DNA of 63,187 nucleotides from an uncultured Eubacteriales bacterium (GTDB lineage Bacteria > Bacillota > Clostridia > Oscillospirales > Oscillospiraceae): NCBI GenBank assembly GCA_900550165.1, contig URQY01000009.1:1-63187 (forward strand). Reading direction: 5' to 3'. Under the pieces are notes generated by a model that worked only from the letters and a program-made list of their open reading frames with translations, searched no databases and was not told the origin of the DNA. Positions 50,332-58,916 of this stretch are shown here, piece after piece; positions within the stretch are counted from its first letter, which is position 1; the number at the start of each line of letters is the position of its first letter. The position numbers were made by a program, and so were the translations under genes.

Positions 50332-52221
50332 ATGAAAAAGAGAATATTCCGCCTGGGCGCTTTCTGCTGCGCCGCGGCGATGACGATAGCCACGAGCGCG
50401 CAGGCGCTGAGCGTGGAGGAAGCGCGCGAAATTTTGCAGCGCAGCTACGTTGACCGCCTGCCGCGCGCGGCGCAGGACGCAAGCTCGCTCGACGAGCTCT
50501 TTTCCTACACGGACGACTATACATACTACATGACGGGCGAAGAGTATGAAGCCTTCCTCTCGGAGGTGGAGGGGGAGGTGAGCTTCGTTGGCATCGGCGC
50601 GGAGATCACGTACGGCGAGACGGGTATCACGATCGTCTCGGTGCTCAAGGGCGGCGGCGCGGAGAAGGCGGGACTCGCCTCGGGTGACGTGATCGTTGCC
50701 ATCGATGGAGAGGGCTGCGTGCCGGGAACGGCCGAGGCGCGCGAAAAGCTCCTCGGTGACGAGAGAACGCAGGTGACGCTGACGGTCCTGCGCACAGACG
50801 GCAGCAAAAAGGACTTCACCGTGACGCGTACGCTCATCACGCAGACGAATACGACCGTCAGCGTGGCAGACGGCGTGGGCTACATCGACTGCGACAGCTT
50901 CGGCTCGCAGACGGGAACGTATTTTCAGGACGGCGTGCGCAAAAATGACAGCGCGGTGCATACGTGGATCGTGGATCTGCGCGGCAACGGAGGCGGCCTT
51001 ACCTCCGCAGCGGTGACGGCGCTCGGGACCTTTGCGGGCAAGGGAGAGCTTGCCTATTTTGTCGACCGCGACGGCGATGCCATCCCCGAGCGCTATACGG
51101 GCGCGGACCTGACGGACAAGCCTGCCATCGTGCTGACGGACGCGGGCAGCGCGAGCGCGTCGGAGATCTTTGCCGGCGGTATCCTCGGCACGGGCTCGGG
51201 CATCGTCATCGGCGAGCGCAGCTACGGCAAGGGCGTAGCGCAGATCGTCTACGACGGGACGAACTGCCCGTATCTGACGGATGACGCCGTCAAGGTGACG
51301 GCGTACCGTTTCTACTGCGCGGGCGGCAACACGAGCGACCGCGTGGGCGTTATTCCGACGCTCTATATCCCGCAGGGGACGGCCTCGGCAGTCGCGCAGC
51401 TGCTCGCGGGCGAAAAGCCGACGGATGACAGCGCGTACCTGCATCTGGTGCTGAACGGTCTCAGTTTTTATATGGATATCGCTGAGGCAAAGCAGCAGAC
51501 ACCGGCGCTGGAGGCTGTTTTGCGCGCGCTCGCGCCCGATGCGGAGCTCTACTGGGGCGAGAACGGCACGGAGGAGCGCGTGACGAGCGCGCAGGTGCGC
51601 GAAAGGTGCGGCAAGGCGGAGATGAGCATGGACTTTTCCGATGCTTCGGGCAGCGCGTATGAGAAGGAGATCAATACGCTCGCGGCGTACCGCATCGTCT
51701 TTGGCGACAAGGGAAAGTTCCGGCCGGGCGACACGATGACGCGCGCGGAGGTCTGCGCCCTGCTGGCGCAGGCGCTCGATGTCTATTCGTCGGCGGACGG
51801 CTATTTTGCCGATGTGCCGAAGGGAAGCTGGTATGCGTCCTCGGTGAACGCGATGGCGTCGCTGGGGCTGGTGTCCGGCGTCGGCGACAGAAAATTTGCG
51901 CCGAACGCGACGATGACGCAGGAGGAGTTCATCACGGTGCTGGGCCGTCTGGTCGAATTTTTGAATCTGGATGCGCGCGCCTATCTCGACGAGCATCCGC
52001 TGGCCATTTTGCAGCCGCTCGCGCAGTATAAGAACTTTTCCCCCTGGGCCATCCGCTGCGCGGACCTTTTGACGGGTTCTGTGACGGACGAAAGCGGTGA
52101 GGCGGTGACGATGTACTGCACGGACCTGAGCGGCATTGAGCCGAAGGAGCCCATCCTGCGCGAGCAGGCGGCGGCCGCGCTCTGCAACGCGCTGCGCGCA
52201 ACGGGCGCGATGAAATACTGA
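50332..52221 (+). CDS. S41 C-terminal processing peptidase with SLH repeats
   Basis: A 629-residue exported protease. After a signal peptide (residues 1-25), a PDZ domain (about 75-170, IGAEITYGETGITIVSVLKG) leads to the S41 tail-specific protease domain. The catalytic Ser lies in DAGSASASEIFAG, and the Lys in GERSYGKGVAQ. A central unassigned region follows, and the C-terminus carries about two SLH repeats (FRPGDTMTRAEVCALLAQAL; VSGVGDRKFAPNATMTQEEF), which anchor proteins to cell-wall polymers. The ATG at 50332 follows AAAGGAG. It overlaps the next gene by one base. Confidence 0.92.
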   Translation: MKKRIFRLGAFCCAAAMTIATSAQALSVEEAREILQRSYVDRLPRAAQDASSLDELFSYTDDYTYYMTGEEYEAFLSEVEGEVSFVGIGAEITYGETGITIVSVLKGGGAEKAGLASGDVIVAIDGEGCVPGTAEAREKLLGDERTQVTLTVLRTDGSKKDFTVTRTLITQTNTTVSVADGVGYIDCDSFGSQTGTYFQDGVRKNDSAVHTWIVDLRGNGGGLTSAAVTALGTFAGKGELAYFVDRDGDAIPERYTGADLTDKPAIVLTDAGSASASEIFAGGILGTGSGIVIGERSYGKGVAQIVYDGTNCPYLTDDAVKVTAYRFYCAGGNTSDRVGVIPTLYIPQGTASAVAQLLAGEKPTDDSAYLHLVLNGLSFYMDIAEAKQQTPALEAVLRALAPDAELYWGENGTEERVTSAQVRERCGKAEMSMDFSDASGSAYEKEINTLAAYRIVFGDKGKFRPGDTMTRAEVCALLAQALDVYSSADGYFADVPKGSWYASSVNAMASLGLVSGVGDRKFAPNATMTQEEFITVLGRLVEFLNLDARAYLDEHPLAILQPLAQYKNFSPWAIRCADLLTGSVTDESGEAVTMYCTDLSGIEPKEPILREQAAAALCNALRATGAMKY

Positions 52222-52472
52222 TGTGGTACGTTTATATGCTCCGCTGCGCGGACGGCTCGCTCTACACGGGCAGCGCAACGGATGTGGAGCGGCGATTTGA
52301 AGAACACAGGAGCGCTCGCGGGGCGAAGTACACAAGGTCGCACCCGCCCGTCGCGATCGTGTATCGCGAAATGTGCGCCGACAAGGGCGCGGCGCTGCGG
52401 CGGGAGGCTGCCATCAAAAAGCTGCCGCGCGCGGAAAAACTGAAGCTTGCGGAGGGAACGGACGATGCGTGA
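52221..52472 (+). CDS. GIY-YIG nuclease superfamily protein (UPF0213-like)
   Basis: An 83-residue single-domain protein with the GIY-YIG core WYVYMLRCADGSLYTGSATD, a conserved Arg (VERRFEEHRS) and a downstream Glu-containing helix. The family is small and widespread, with proposed DNA-repair nuclease activity. Its start codon overlaps the S41 peptidase stop (TGATG), and its end overlaps nnrD by 8 bases, so it is embedded in an operon. Confidence 0.9.
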   Translation: MWYVYMLRCADGSLYTGSATDVERRFEEHRSARGAKYTRSHPPVAIVYREMCADKGAALRREAAIKKLPRAEKLKLAEGTDDA

Positions 52473-53346
52473 AACAGAGCTTACCCGCTTTTGGGTGAAG
52501 GGACTGCTGCCGGTGCGGAAGCAGGACGGGCACAAGGGCGATTTTGGCAAGCTGCTCGTCCTCGGCGGGAGCATGGGCTATACGGGCGCGCCGTATCTCG
52601 CGGCGAGCGCGGCGGAGCATTCGGGCTGCGGCCTCGTCTATCTCGGTGTGCCGGAGAGTATCTGGGCCGTCGAAGCCGCGAAATGCGCGGGGGCAATGCC
52701 CTTCCCGCTGCCGGAGGCGGAGGGGAGACTCTGCCTTGCGTCGCTGGACGTGATGCATGACAAGCTTGCGGGCTGCGACGTGATCGCGCTCGGCCCCGGA
52801 CTCGGGCGCGGGAAGGAGACGGAACGGCTCGTCCATGCGCTCCTGTGGCAGGCGCGGCAGCCGATGGTGCTGGATGCCGACGGGCTGAACGCCCTACAGG
52901 GCTGCCCGGAACGGCTCGACGACCGGCGCGGCCGCGCGACAATTTTGACGCCGCACGACGGCGAATTCGCCCGTTTGAGTGGGCGGACGCTCGAGGAGCT
53001 TTCCTCGAAGGACCGCGCGGCATACGCTTGCGAATTTGCGCAAAAGCATGGCTGCTGCGTGGTGCTCAAGGGACACCGGACGCTTATCACCCTGCCGGAT
53101 GGGACGCTGTACCGCAATACGACGGGCAGCTCGGCGCTCTCGAAGGGCGGCAGCGGCGATGTGCTGACGGGGCTGATCGCCGCGCTTTTGTGCCAGGGCG
53201 CGAACGCGCGGGACGCGGCAGCGCTCGGCGTTTGGCTGCATGGCCGCGCGGGTGAGCTGCTGGAGGAAGAGATGACGGCCTATTGCGCAAGCCCGCTCGC
53301 GCTCATTGAGCGCGGCTTGCCGCGGGCGTTTCGGGAACTCTGCTGA
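52465..53346 (+). CDS. nnrD: ADP-dependent NAD(P)H-hydrate dehydratase
   Basis: A 293-residue ribokinase-like repair enzyme that restores damaged NAD(P)H hydrates. It has HKGDFGKLLVLGGSMGYTGA at the start, LTPHDGEFARL, and the C-terminal GSGDVLTGLIAALL. It lacks the N-terminal epimerase domain found in fused Nnr proteins; no nnrE is in the window. The ATG at 52465 follows GGAGGG. Confidence 0.94.
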   Translation: MRETELTRFWVKGLLPVRKQDGHKGDFGKLLVLGGSMGYTGAPYLAASAAEHSGCGLVYLGVPESIWAVEAAKCAGAMPFPLPEAEGRLCLASLDVMHDKLAGCDVIALGPGLGRGKETERLVHALLWQARQPMVLDADGLNALQGCPERLDDRRGRATILTPHDGEFARLSGRTLEELSSKDRAAYACEFAQKHGCCVVLKGHRTLITLPDGTLYRNTTGSSALSKGGSGDVLTGLIAALLCQGANARDAAALGVWLHGRAGELLEEEMTAYCASPLALIERGLPRAFRELC

Positions 53347-53366
53347 AAAGAGAAAGGAATAGACAG

Positions 53367-54683
53367 ATGGAGACGATCAAGGGAAAATTTGTCACGCCGG
53401 AGGAGGCTGTGCTGGCCGTCCGCGACGGCGACTGGGTGGATTACGGCTTCGGCGCGGGCTTTCCGGAGCTGCTGGACCGCGCGCTCGCTGCACGCAGGGG
53501 GAAGATAAAGGACGTGAAGGTGCGCGGCGGACTTGTGATCCGCCCGCGCATCGAGATCGTGGAGTCGGACCCCGAGCAGGAGAGCTTTTCCTACTATAGC
53601 TGGCACATCGGCGACTACGAGCGAAAGCTCCAATCGCGGGGGCTCGTGCAGTTCCTGCCCGTGGCGCTGCGGTATCTGCCGTATCTGTACCGCGACAGGC
53701 ATCTGCGCTGCGACGTGGCGTTCGTGCCGGTGTCGCGGCCCGATGAGAGAGGATATTGCGGGCTCGGCATTTCGAACTTTGCATGGCGCACGATCTTTGA
53801 GAGCGCCCGCACGGTCATCTTCGAGATCAACGAGCGCTATCCGCGCCTGCAGGGGGTGGACGGCTCGCACCGCGTGCACCTCAGCGAGGCGGACTACGTT
53901 GTTGAGGGAACGCACGAGCCGCTGCCCCTGCGCTCTTACCGCGCGCCGAGCGAGACGGATATCGCCATCGCAAGGCTCGTGGTGAACGAGATCCCCGACG
54001 GGGCGACGCTGTCGCTCGGCGTGGGCGGCGTACCGTACACGGTGGCGCGGATGCTCGCGGAGTCGGACAAGAAGGACCTCGGCTGCCACACGGGGACGAT
54101 CTCGGACGCGTTTCTGGAGCTTTATCGGGCGGGCAAGCTGACGGGTGCGCGCAAGGAGCTCGACACGGGGCTGGCGAGCTGGAACCTTGCGATGGGCTCG
54201 CAGGAGCTCTACGACTGGCTCGACGCGGAGCCGCAGCGCTTCCACCCCGGCGACCTCGACTACATCCATTCGGTCGAGCGCATCGGACGCCTCAGCAACG
54301 TTATCAGCATCAACGGCGGCGTGCAGCTCGATCTCATGGGGCAGGAGAATGCGGAGAGCGCCGGAACGCGGCAGCTTTCGGGCGTCGGCGGGCAGATGGA
54401 CTTCCTCGAGGGGGCGTTCCGCTCGCGGGGCGGCAAGGGCTTTATCTGCATCAATTCCTCGCGCGTGACGAAGGACGGCGAGCGAAAGTCGAACATTTTG
54501 CCGGTCATTCCCGGCGGGAGCACGATCTCCGCGCCGCGCACGATGATCGACTGCGTGGCGACGGAATACGGCGTGGCGCGCCTGATGGGAAAGAGCCTGC
54601 GCGAGCGCGCGGAGGCGATGGCCTCCATCGCACACCCGGATTTCCGCGAGGAGCTGATGAAATACGCGCGCGAGCACTTCTGA
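53367..54683 (+). CDS. Acyl-CoA hydrolase/CoA-transferase family protein, catalytic Glu apparently missing
   Basis: A 438-residue homologue of class I CoA-transferases such as butyryl-CoA:acetate or 4-hydroxybutyrate CoA-transferase. The N-terminal domain has GDWVDYGFGAGFPELLDRAL. The CoA loop is SLGVGGVPYTVARML, and VDLYGQ-like QLDLMGQENAESAG and SGVGGQMDFLEGAF follow. In enzymes I know of this type, the catalytic Glu lies in an HTEM motif; here the aligned segment reads LGCHTGTISDAFLEL, with Gly (GGG codon at 54094) instead of Glu. It may be inactive, use another residue, or catalyse a different reaction. It lies 20 bases after nnrD, probably in that operon. Confidence 0.85.
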   Translation: METIKGKFVTPEEAVLAVRDGDWVDYGFGAGFPELLDRALAARRGKIKDVKVRGGLVIRPRIEIVESDPEQESFSYYSWHIGDYERKLQSRGLVQFLPVALRYLPYLYRDRHLRCDVAFVPVSRPDERGYCGLGISNFAWRTIFESARTVIFEINERYPRLQGVDGSHRVHLSEADYVVEGTHEPLPLRSYRAPSETDIAIARLVVNEIPDGATLSLGVGGVPYTVARMLAESDKKDLGCHTGTISDAFLELYRAGKLTGARKELDTGLASWNLAMGSQELYDWLDAEPQRFHPGDLDYIHSVERIGRLSNVISINGGVQLDLMGQENAESAGTRQLSGVGGQMDFLEGAFRSRGGKGFICINSSRVTKDGERKSNILPVIPGGSTISAPRTMIDCVATEYGVARLMGKSLRERAEAMASIAHPDFREELMKYAREHF

Positions 54684-54693
54684 AAAGAACATA

Positions 54694-54725
54694 AAAAGGA
54701 CCGTTTCCATCGGAAACGGTCCTTC
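54694..54725. terminator. Bidirectional terminator after the CoA-transferase gene
   Basis: A 13-bp perfect stem (54696-54708 with 54712-54724) between convergent genes. Confidence 0.78.
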
Positions 54726-54744
54726 TCTATTTGACGGAAGGGAT

Positions 54745-56157
54745 TTACTTCTTGATGTCGCGGCTCGGGTCGTTGGCGTGCTTGACCACAAGGTTCGTCA
54801 GGGCAAAGAGGGCGATGACGTTGGGGATGACCATGAGGTTGTTGAACATATCGCTCAGCTCCCAGACGAGGTCGTTGGCCATCATCGTGCCAAGGAAGAT
54901 GAAGATGAGCGCGAGGATGGTGTAGACGATGACGCTCTTCTTGCCGAAGAGGTAGGCGACGTTGATCTTGCCGAAGAGATTCCAGCCGAGGATGGTGGAG
55001 AAGGCAAAGAAGAACAGGCACACCGCGACGAACATATTGCCCGCGCTCTCGCCGAAGACAACGCCGAAGGCGGTCTGGGCGAGGTTGGTCTTGCCGAGCG
55101 TGGTGCTGGCGGCAGCGGCGCCGCAGTCGTGAAGGGGGCCGCCCTCGGTGTAGAGGGTGGAGATGATGACGAGGGCGTTGAGCGTGAGGACGACGAAGGT
55201 GTCGATGAACACGCCGATCATGGCGACGACGCCCTGATCGTGCGGGCACTTGACGTTCGCGAGCGCGTGGGCATGGGGGGTAGAACCCATACCGGCCTCA
55301 TTGGAGAACAGGCCGCGCTTTGCACCCTGGGAGATAGCGGTCTTGATGGCATAGCCGAAGCCGCCGCCGATGATGGCCTGCGGAGCAAAGGCATACTTGA
55401 AGATCATGCCGATGGTAGCGGGGACATACTTGATGCGGGCGATGAGGACGACGAGGCCGCCGAGCAGGAAGATCGCAGCCATGATGGGGACGACCTTCTC
55501 GGTGACGGAAGCGAGGCGCTGCACACCGCCGATGAAGATGAAGCCGCAGATGGCGACGAGCACGAGACCGACGATCCAGGACGGGATGCCGAAGGCGGTC
55601 TGCATCGTGGAGCCGATGGAGTTGGACTGCACCATGCAGCCGAAGAAGCCGAGCGCCAGCGTGATGGCGATGGCGAAGAAAGCAGCGAGGAACTTGCCGA
55701 GGCCACCCTTGAAGGCCGTGGTGATGTAGTACACGGGGCCGCCCTTGATGTTGCCGTCCTTTTCGACGATGCGGGTCTCCTGGGCGAGCGTTGCCTCAGC
55801 ATAGATGGTGGCCATACCGAAGAAGGCAATCAGCCACATCCAGAAGATGGCGCCGGGGCCGCCGGTGAGGATCGCGCCGGAAGCGCCGACGATGTTGCCC
55901 GTGCCGACCTGGGCGGCGATGGCGGTGGCAAGCGCCTGGAACGAGCTCATGCCGCTGTCCTGCTTCTTGCCGCGCAGCGACAGATTGCCGAACACGCTGT
56001 TCCAGCCCTCCTTGAAGCAGCGGATCTGGACGAAGCGGGTCTTGATGGAGTACCAGAAACCAATGCCGAGCAGCAGGAACACAAGGATGTAGTTGCTGAG
56101 GTAGGTGTTGATATCACATACAATGGGATACAACGCATTTTCGATCGATTCAAACAT
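54745..56157 (-). CDS. Alanine/glycine:cation symporter family (AGCS) transporter
   Basis: A 470-residue membrane protein with about 11 helices. It has the family signatures FQALATAIAAQVGTGNIVGA and SNEAGMGSTPHAHALA. Members move alanine or glycine with Na+ or H+. The ATG at 56157 follows AGGAGAG. A glycine riboswitch lies directly upstream, so glycine is the probable substrate. Confidence 0.95.
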   Translation of the reverse strand: MFESIENALYPIVCDINTYLSNYILVFLLLGIGFWYSIKTRFVQIRCFKEGWNSVFGNLSLRGKKQDSGMSSFQALATAIAAQVGTGNIVGASGAILTGGPGAIFWMWLIAFFGMATIYAEATLAQETRIVEKDGNIKGGPVYYITTAFKGGLGKFLAAFFAIAITLALGFFGCMVQSNSIGSTMQTAFGIPSWIVGLVLVAICGFIFIGGVQRLASVTEKVVPIMAAIFLLGGLVVLIARIKYVPATIGMIFKYAFAPQAIIGGGFGYAIKTAISQGAKRGLFSNEAGMGSTPHAHALANVKCPHDQGVVAMIGVFIDTFVVLTLNALVIISTLYTEGGPLHDCGAAAASTTLGKTNLAQTAFGVVFGESAGNMFVAVCLFFFAFSTILGWNLFGKINVAYLFGKKSVIVYTILALIFIFLGTMMANDLVWELSDMFNNLMVIPNVIALFALTNLVVKHANDPSRDIKK

Positions 56158-56170
56158 AGCTCTCTCTCCT

Positions 56171-56344
56171 AAAAAACAAAGAAGTTGCCGATACGAAGAT
56201 CAGCAACTCCGGAGAGGACATTTTGTCGAGCGGGGGACGAAAAGCGGCGCGTCGACAATGCCGGTTTTCTCTGTCCCTTTGCCTGAGAGATTCGACCCTT
56301 ACGGTCTTGCACCTTCGGCACTCAATTCAATGAGTTCTCCAGAG
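56171..56344 (-). promoter_or_regulatory. Single-aptamer glycine riboswitch with terminator
   Basis: In minus sense one aptamer is visible: CTCTGGAGAACTC, GTGCCGAAGGTGCAAG, and GAATCTCTCAGGCAAAGGGACAGAG, with outer helix CTCTG/CAGAG (56344-56269). After a ~60-base linker a terminator follows (stem AGTTGCTGAT with ATCGGCAACT, 56208-56199 and 56192-56183, then a T-rich tract to 56171). The adjoining linker may form the partial 'ghost' helix of singlet glycine riboswitches; that is not verified. Confidence 0.93.
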
Positions 56345-56415
56345 TTTCCTCGGCCCCCGGTTTGCGTTGATTCCGAAGGCGTCATTGGTAGATATTCGTT
56401 TGTTTCAGCAATAAA

Positions 56416-56444
56416 AGCGTAACATGAGGGCGGAAAGAAGTCAA
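56416..56444 (-). promoter_or_regulatory. Promoter of the AGCS riboswitch transcript
   Basis: In minus sense TTGACT (56444-56439) and TACGCT (56421-56416) are 17 bases apart. The rest of 56445-56599 is AT-rich, and I see nothing further in it. Confidence 0.65.
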
Positions 56445-56599
56445 GCGATACGGCGGCTCCAAAAGCGCCAAAGATTTCATGCAAAGATTATGCAAATTGA
56501 TGATAAACTTTCGTTAATTTAATAATTAAAAAAACGACTGGCGAAAAATGAAGAAAACGGAGCAAACTGCCGTGCAAAGGAAAGGCGGGGCCGCAAAAA

Positions 56600-57505
56600 C
56601 TAATCGGAGGGGGCGCCGGCCTGCATTTTATCGAGCAGATCCTGCGCAAAGCGCTGCGTGGCGGCGCTGTGCGGCACGTTGCGCAGCATACACAGGTCCA
56701 CGCTGCGCGGCGGGATGGCGAAGGAGGTCGAAAGCGCGCGGATCTCGCCGCGCGCCAGCTCGCTTTGGACAAATTCCCGCGTGACGCCCGCGACGCCGAA
56801 GCCGATCTTTGCAAGGTCGACCAGAAGGCTGCGCGCGCCAAGCTCGATCTCGGGCGTGAGCTTCACGCCGCTTTGCAGAAAGTATTTTTCGAGGTACGTG
56901 CGCGAGGAGGCCTTGCGCTCAAGCAGGATGAGCGGAAAGGCGGCGATCTCCTCCGGCGTATAGGCGCGGCTGAAATCGCAGGGGTAGTCCGGCGCGGCGA
57001 CAAAGCAGGTGTGTGTTCGGAGGCAGGGGACGTGCTCTAAGTCGTCCGCGTCGCCGGGCGCGCTGGCGAAGGCGATATCGACCTTTCCCGCGCGGAGAAG
57101 GCCCAGCACCTTGTAGCTGCGGCCGCTGATGATGCGGATGTGGATATTGGGATAGCTGCGGTGAAACGCGTCGAGATACGGCAGCAGGAACTGACTCGTC
57201 ACGGTATCACTCGCGCCGATGACGAGCGTGCCGGCCTGAAGCGTGCGAGACTGCTGCAGCTTATCCTCGCCCGTTTCCAAAAGCCCCATGGCGCTGCGCA
57301 CATATTCAAAGAGGAGACGTCCGTCCTCCGTGAGGGAGACGCCGCGCGGCGAGCGCAGGAAAAGACGCGTGCCGAGCTGCTGCTCGAGCTGCTTGACGCT
57401 CTGGCTGACGGCGGACTGCGAAAAATAGAGATTTTCGGCGGCGAGGGAGATGTTGCCGACCTCGGCGACCTCGCGAAACACGCGGTAGAGCTCCAGCTTG
57501 ACCAT
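56600..57505 (-). CDS. LysR family transcriptional regulator
   Basis: A 301-residue regulator. The N-terminal HTH is MVKLELYRVFREVAEVGNIS...LYFSQSAVSQSVKQLEQQLG, and the substrate-binding domain follows (GTLVIGASDTVTSQFLLPYL). The ATG at 57505 follows AGGAGG and gives the family N-terminus; the reading frame stays open far upstream by chance. It is divergent from the CofE-like gene, which it probably controls. CysB/CbbR-like relatives bind varied metabolites; the effector is unknown. Confidence 0.93.
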   Translation of the reverse strand: MVKLELYRVFREVAEVGNISLAAENLYFSQSAVSQSVKQLEQQLGTRLFLRSPRGVSLTEDGRLLFEYVRSAMGLLETGEDKLQQSRTLQAGTLVIGASDTVTSQFLLPYLDAFHRSYPNIHIRIISGRSYKVLGLLRAGKVDIAFASAPGDADDLEHVPCLRTHTCFVAAPDYPCDFSRAYTPEEIAAFPLILLERKASSRTYLEKYFLQSGVKLTPEIELGARSLLVDLAKIGFGVAGVTREFVQSELARGEIRALSTSFAIPPRSVDLCMLRNVPHSAATQRFAQDLLDKMQAGAPSD

Positions 57506-57559
57506 CGAAGGGACCTCCTGACATAAGAATAGACGATAGTTATTATCAAAAAACGATGC

Positions 57560-57588
57560 TTTACTTATTCCTTTGCGGTGATTATAAT
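57560..57588 (+). promoter_or_regulatory. Promoter of the CofE-like gene
   Basis: TTTACT (57560) and a perfect TATAAT (57583) are 17 bases apart in the LysR-CofE divergent spacer. Confidence 0.75.
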
Positions 57589-57661
57589 ACAGAACTGTAT
57601 GACTTGCAAGAGCCGGTGCCGGCTCTTTGACCAACCTGTCTGATTTGAAGGAGAGATAGCT

Positions 57662-58855
57662 ATGAGAACGATCGGAACTGTTGCGCGCGGCGTGCGCGCA
57701 CCCATCATCCGCGAGGGAGATAACATTGCTGAGGTCGCTGCCGCTTCCGTGATGGAAGCGTGGAAGGAAGCGGGCATCGAGCCGCGCGACCGCGACGTCG
57801 TCGCCGTGACGGAATCCGTCGTGGCGCGTGCGCAGGGCAACTACGCAACGCTCGACCAGATCGCGAAAGACGTGCGTGAAAAGACCGGCGGCGGCACCGT
57901 GGGCGTCGCGTTCCCGATCCTGAGCCGCAACCGCTTCTCCCTGCTGCTGCGCGGCATGGCGATGGGCTGCAAGAAGATCGTGCTGCTGCTCTCCTACCCC
58001 TCTGACGAGGTGGGCAACGGCCTTGTCGACTGGGACAAGCTCGACGAGGCGGGCGTCGACCCGTACAGCGATGTTCTGACGCTCGAACAATTCCGCAAGA
58101 AATTCGGCGCGGCGGTGCACCCCTTCACGGGCGTTGACTACATTGACTTTTACTCCGGCATCATCAAGGATGCGGGCGCGGAGGTCGAGGTCATCTTCGG
58201 CAACCGCGTGCAGACGCTGCTGGACTACACCGACGCCGTCATCACCTGCGATATCCACACCCGCGCGCGCAGCAAGCGCCTGCTCAAGGAGGGCGGCGCC
58301 CGCGTGGTGCTCGGCCTGGACGATCTGCTCAACAAGAGCGTCGACGGCAGCGGCTACAACGCGGAGTACGGTCTGCTCGGCTCCAACAAGGCGACCGAGG
58401 AGACGGTCAAGCTCTTCCCGCGCGACTGCATGGCCGTTGCCGAGGAGCTGAGCGAGCGCCTGAGCAAGGCCAGCGGCAAGCGCATTGAGGCCATGGTCTA
58501 CGGCGACGGCGCGTTCAAGGACCCCGTCGGCAAGATCTGGGAGCTCGCCGACCCCGTTGTTTCCCCGGGCTACACCAAGGGCCTTGTTGGTACGCCGAAC
58601 GAGCTGAAGCTCAAGTACCTTGCCGACAATGACTTCGGCGATCTCAAGGGCGAGGCGCTCAAGGCGGCTATCGAGGAGCGCATCCGCGAGAAGACGGACG
58701 AGAGTCTCGTCGGCAACATGGTGTCCGAGGGCACGACGCCCCGCCGCCTGACCGACCTGATCGGCTCGCTGTGCGACCTGACGAGCGGCAGCGGAGACAA
58801 GGGCACGCCCATCGTCTACATCCAGGGCTACTTCGACAACTATTCCAACGACTAA
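57662..58855 (+). CDS. Coenzyme F420-0:L-glutamate ligase (CofE)-like protein
   Basis: A 397-residue protein of the F420 ligase family, about 1.5 times the length of archaeal CofE. It shows TVARGVRAPIIREGDNIAEV, DRDVVAVTESVVARAQGNYA, GVAFPILSRNRFSLLLRG, MVYGDGAFKDPVGKIWELADP and DLTSGSGDKGTPIVYIQGYF. CofE adds gamma-linked glutamates to F420-0. Clostridia of this kind are not known to make F420, and no cof genes are in the window, so a different gamma-glutamylation substrate, possibly a folate, is conceivable. The ATG at 57662 follows AAGGAGAG. Single-gene unit under a divergent LysR regulator. Confidence 0.88.
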   Translation: MRTIGTVARGVRAPIIREGDNIAEVAAASVMEAWKEAGIEPRDRDVVAVTESVVARAQGNYATLDQIAKDVREKTGGGTVGVAFPILSRNRFSLLLRGMAMGCKKIVLLLSYPSDEVGNGLVDWDKLDEAGVDPYSDVLTLEQFRKKFGAAVHPFTGVDYIDFYSGIIKDAGAEVEVIFGNRVQTLLDYTDAVITCDIHTRARSKRLLKEGGARVVLGLDDLLNKSVDGSGYNAEYGLLGSNKATEETVKLFPRDCMAVAEELSERLSKASGKRIEAMVYGDGAFKDPVGKIWELADPVVSPGYTKGLVGTPNELKLKYLADNDFGDLKGEALKAAIEERIREKTDESLVGNMVSEGTTPRRLTDLIGSLCDLTSGSGDKGTPIVYIQGYFDNYSND

Positions 58856-58871
58856 GGCAAAACAGGATATT

Positions 58872-58905
58872 AAAAATCGCACCTCATATGAGGTGCGATT
58901 TTTTG
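58872..58905. terminator. Bidirectional terminator
   Basis: A long self-complementary hairpin (AAAATCGCACCTCAT and its reverse complement) ending in six Ts, between the convergent CofE-like and Mrp genes. Confidence 0.88.
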
Positions 58906-58916
58906 CTGCGCCGGCG

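Noticed and set aside
54778..56172. 464-codon open frame on the plus strand
   Set aside because: Antisense to the AGCS symporter and dominated by Asp/Glu/Gly/His. A shadow frame.
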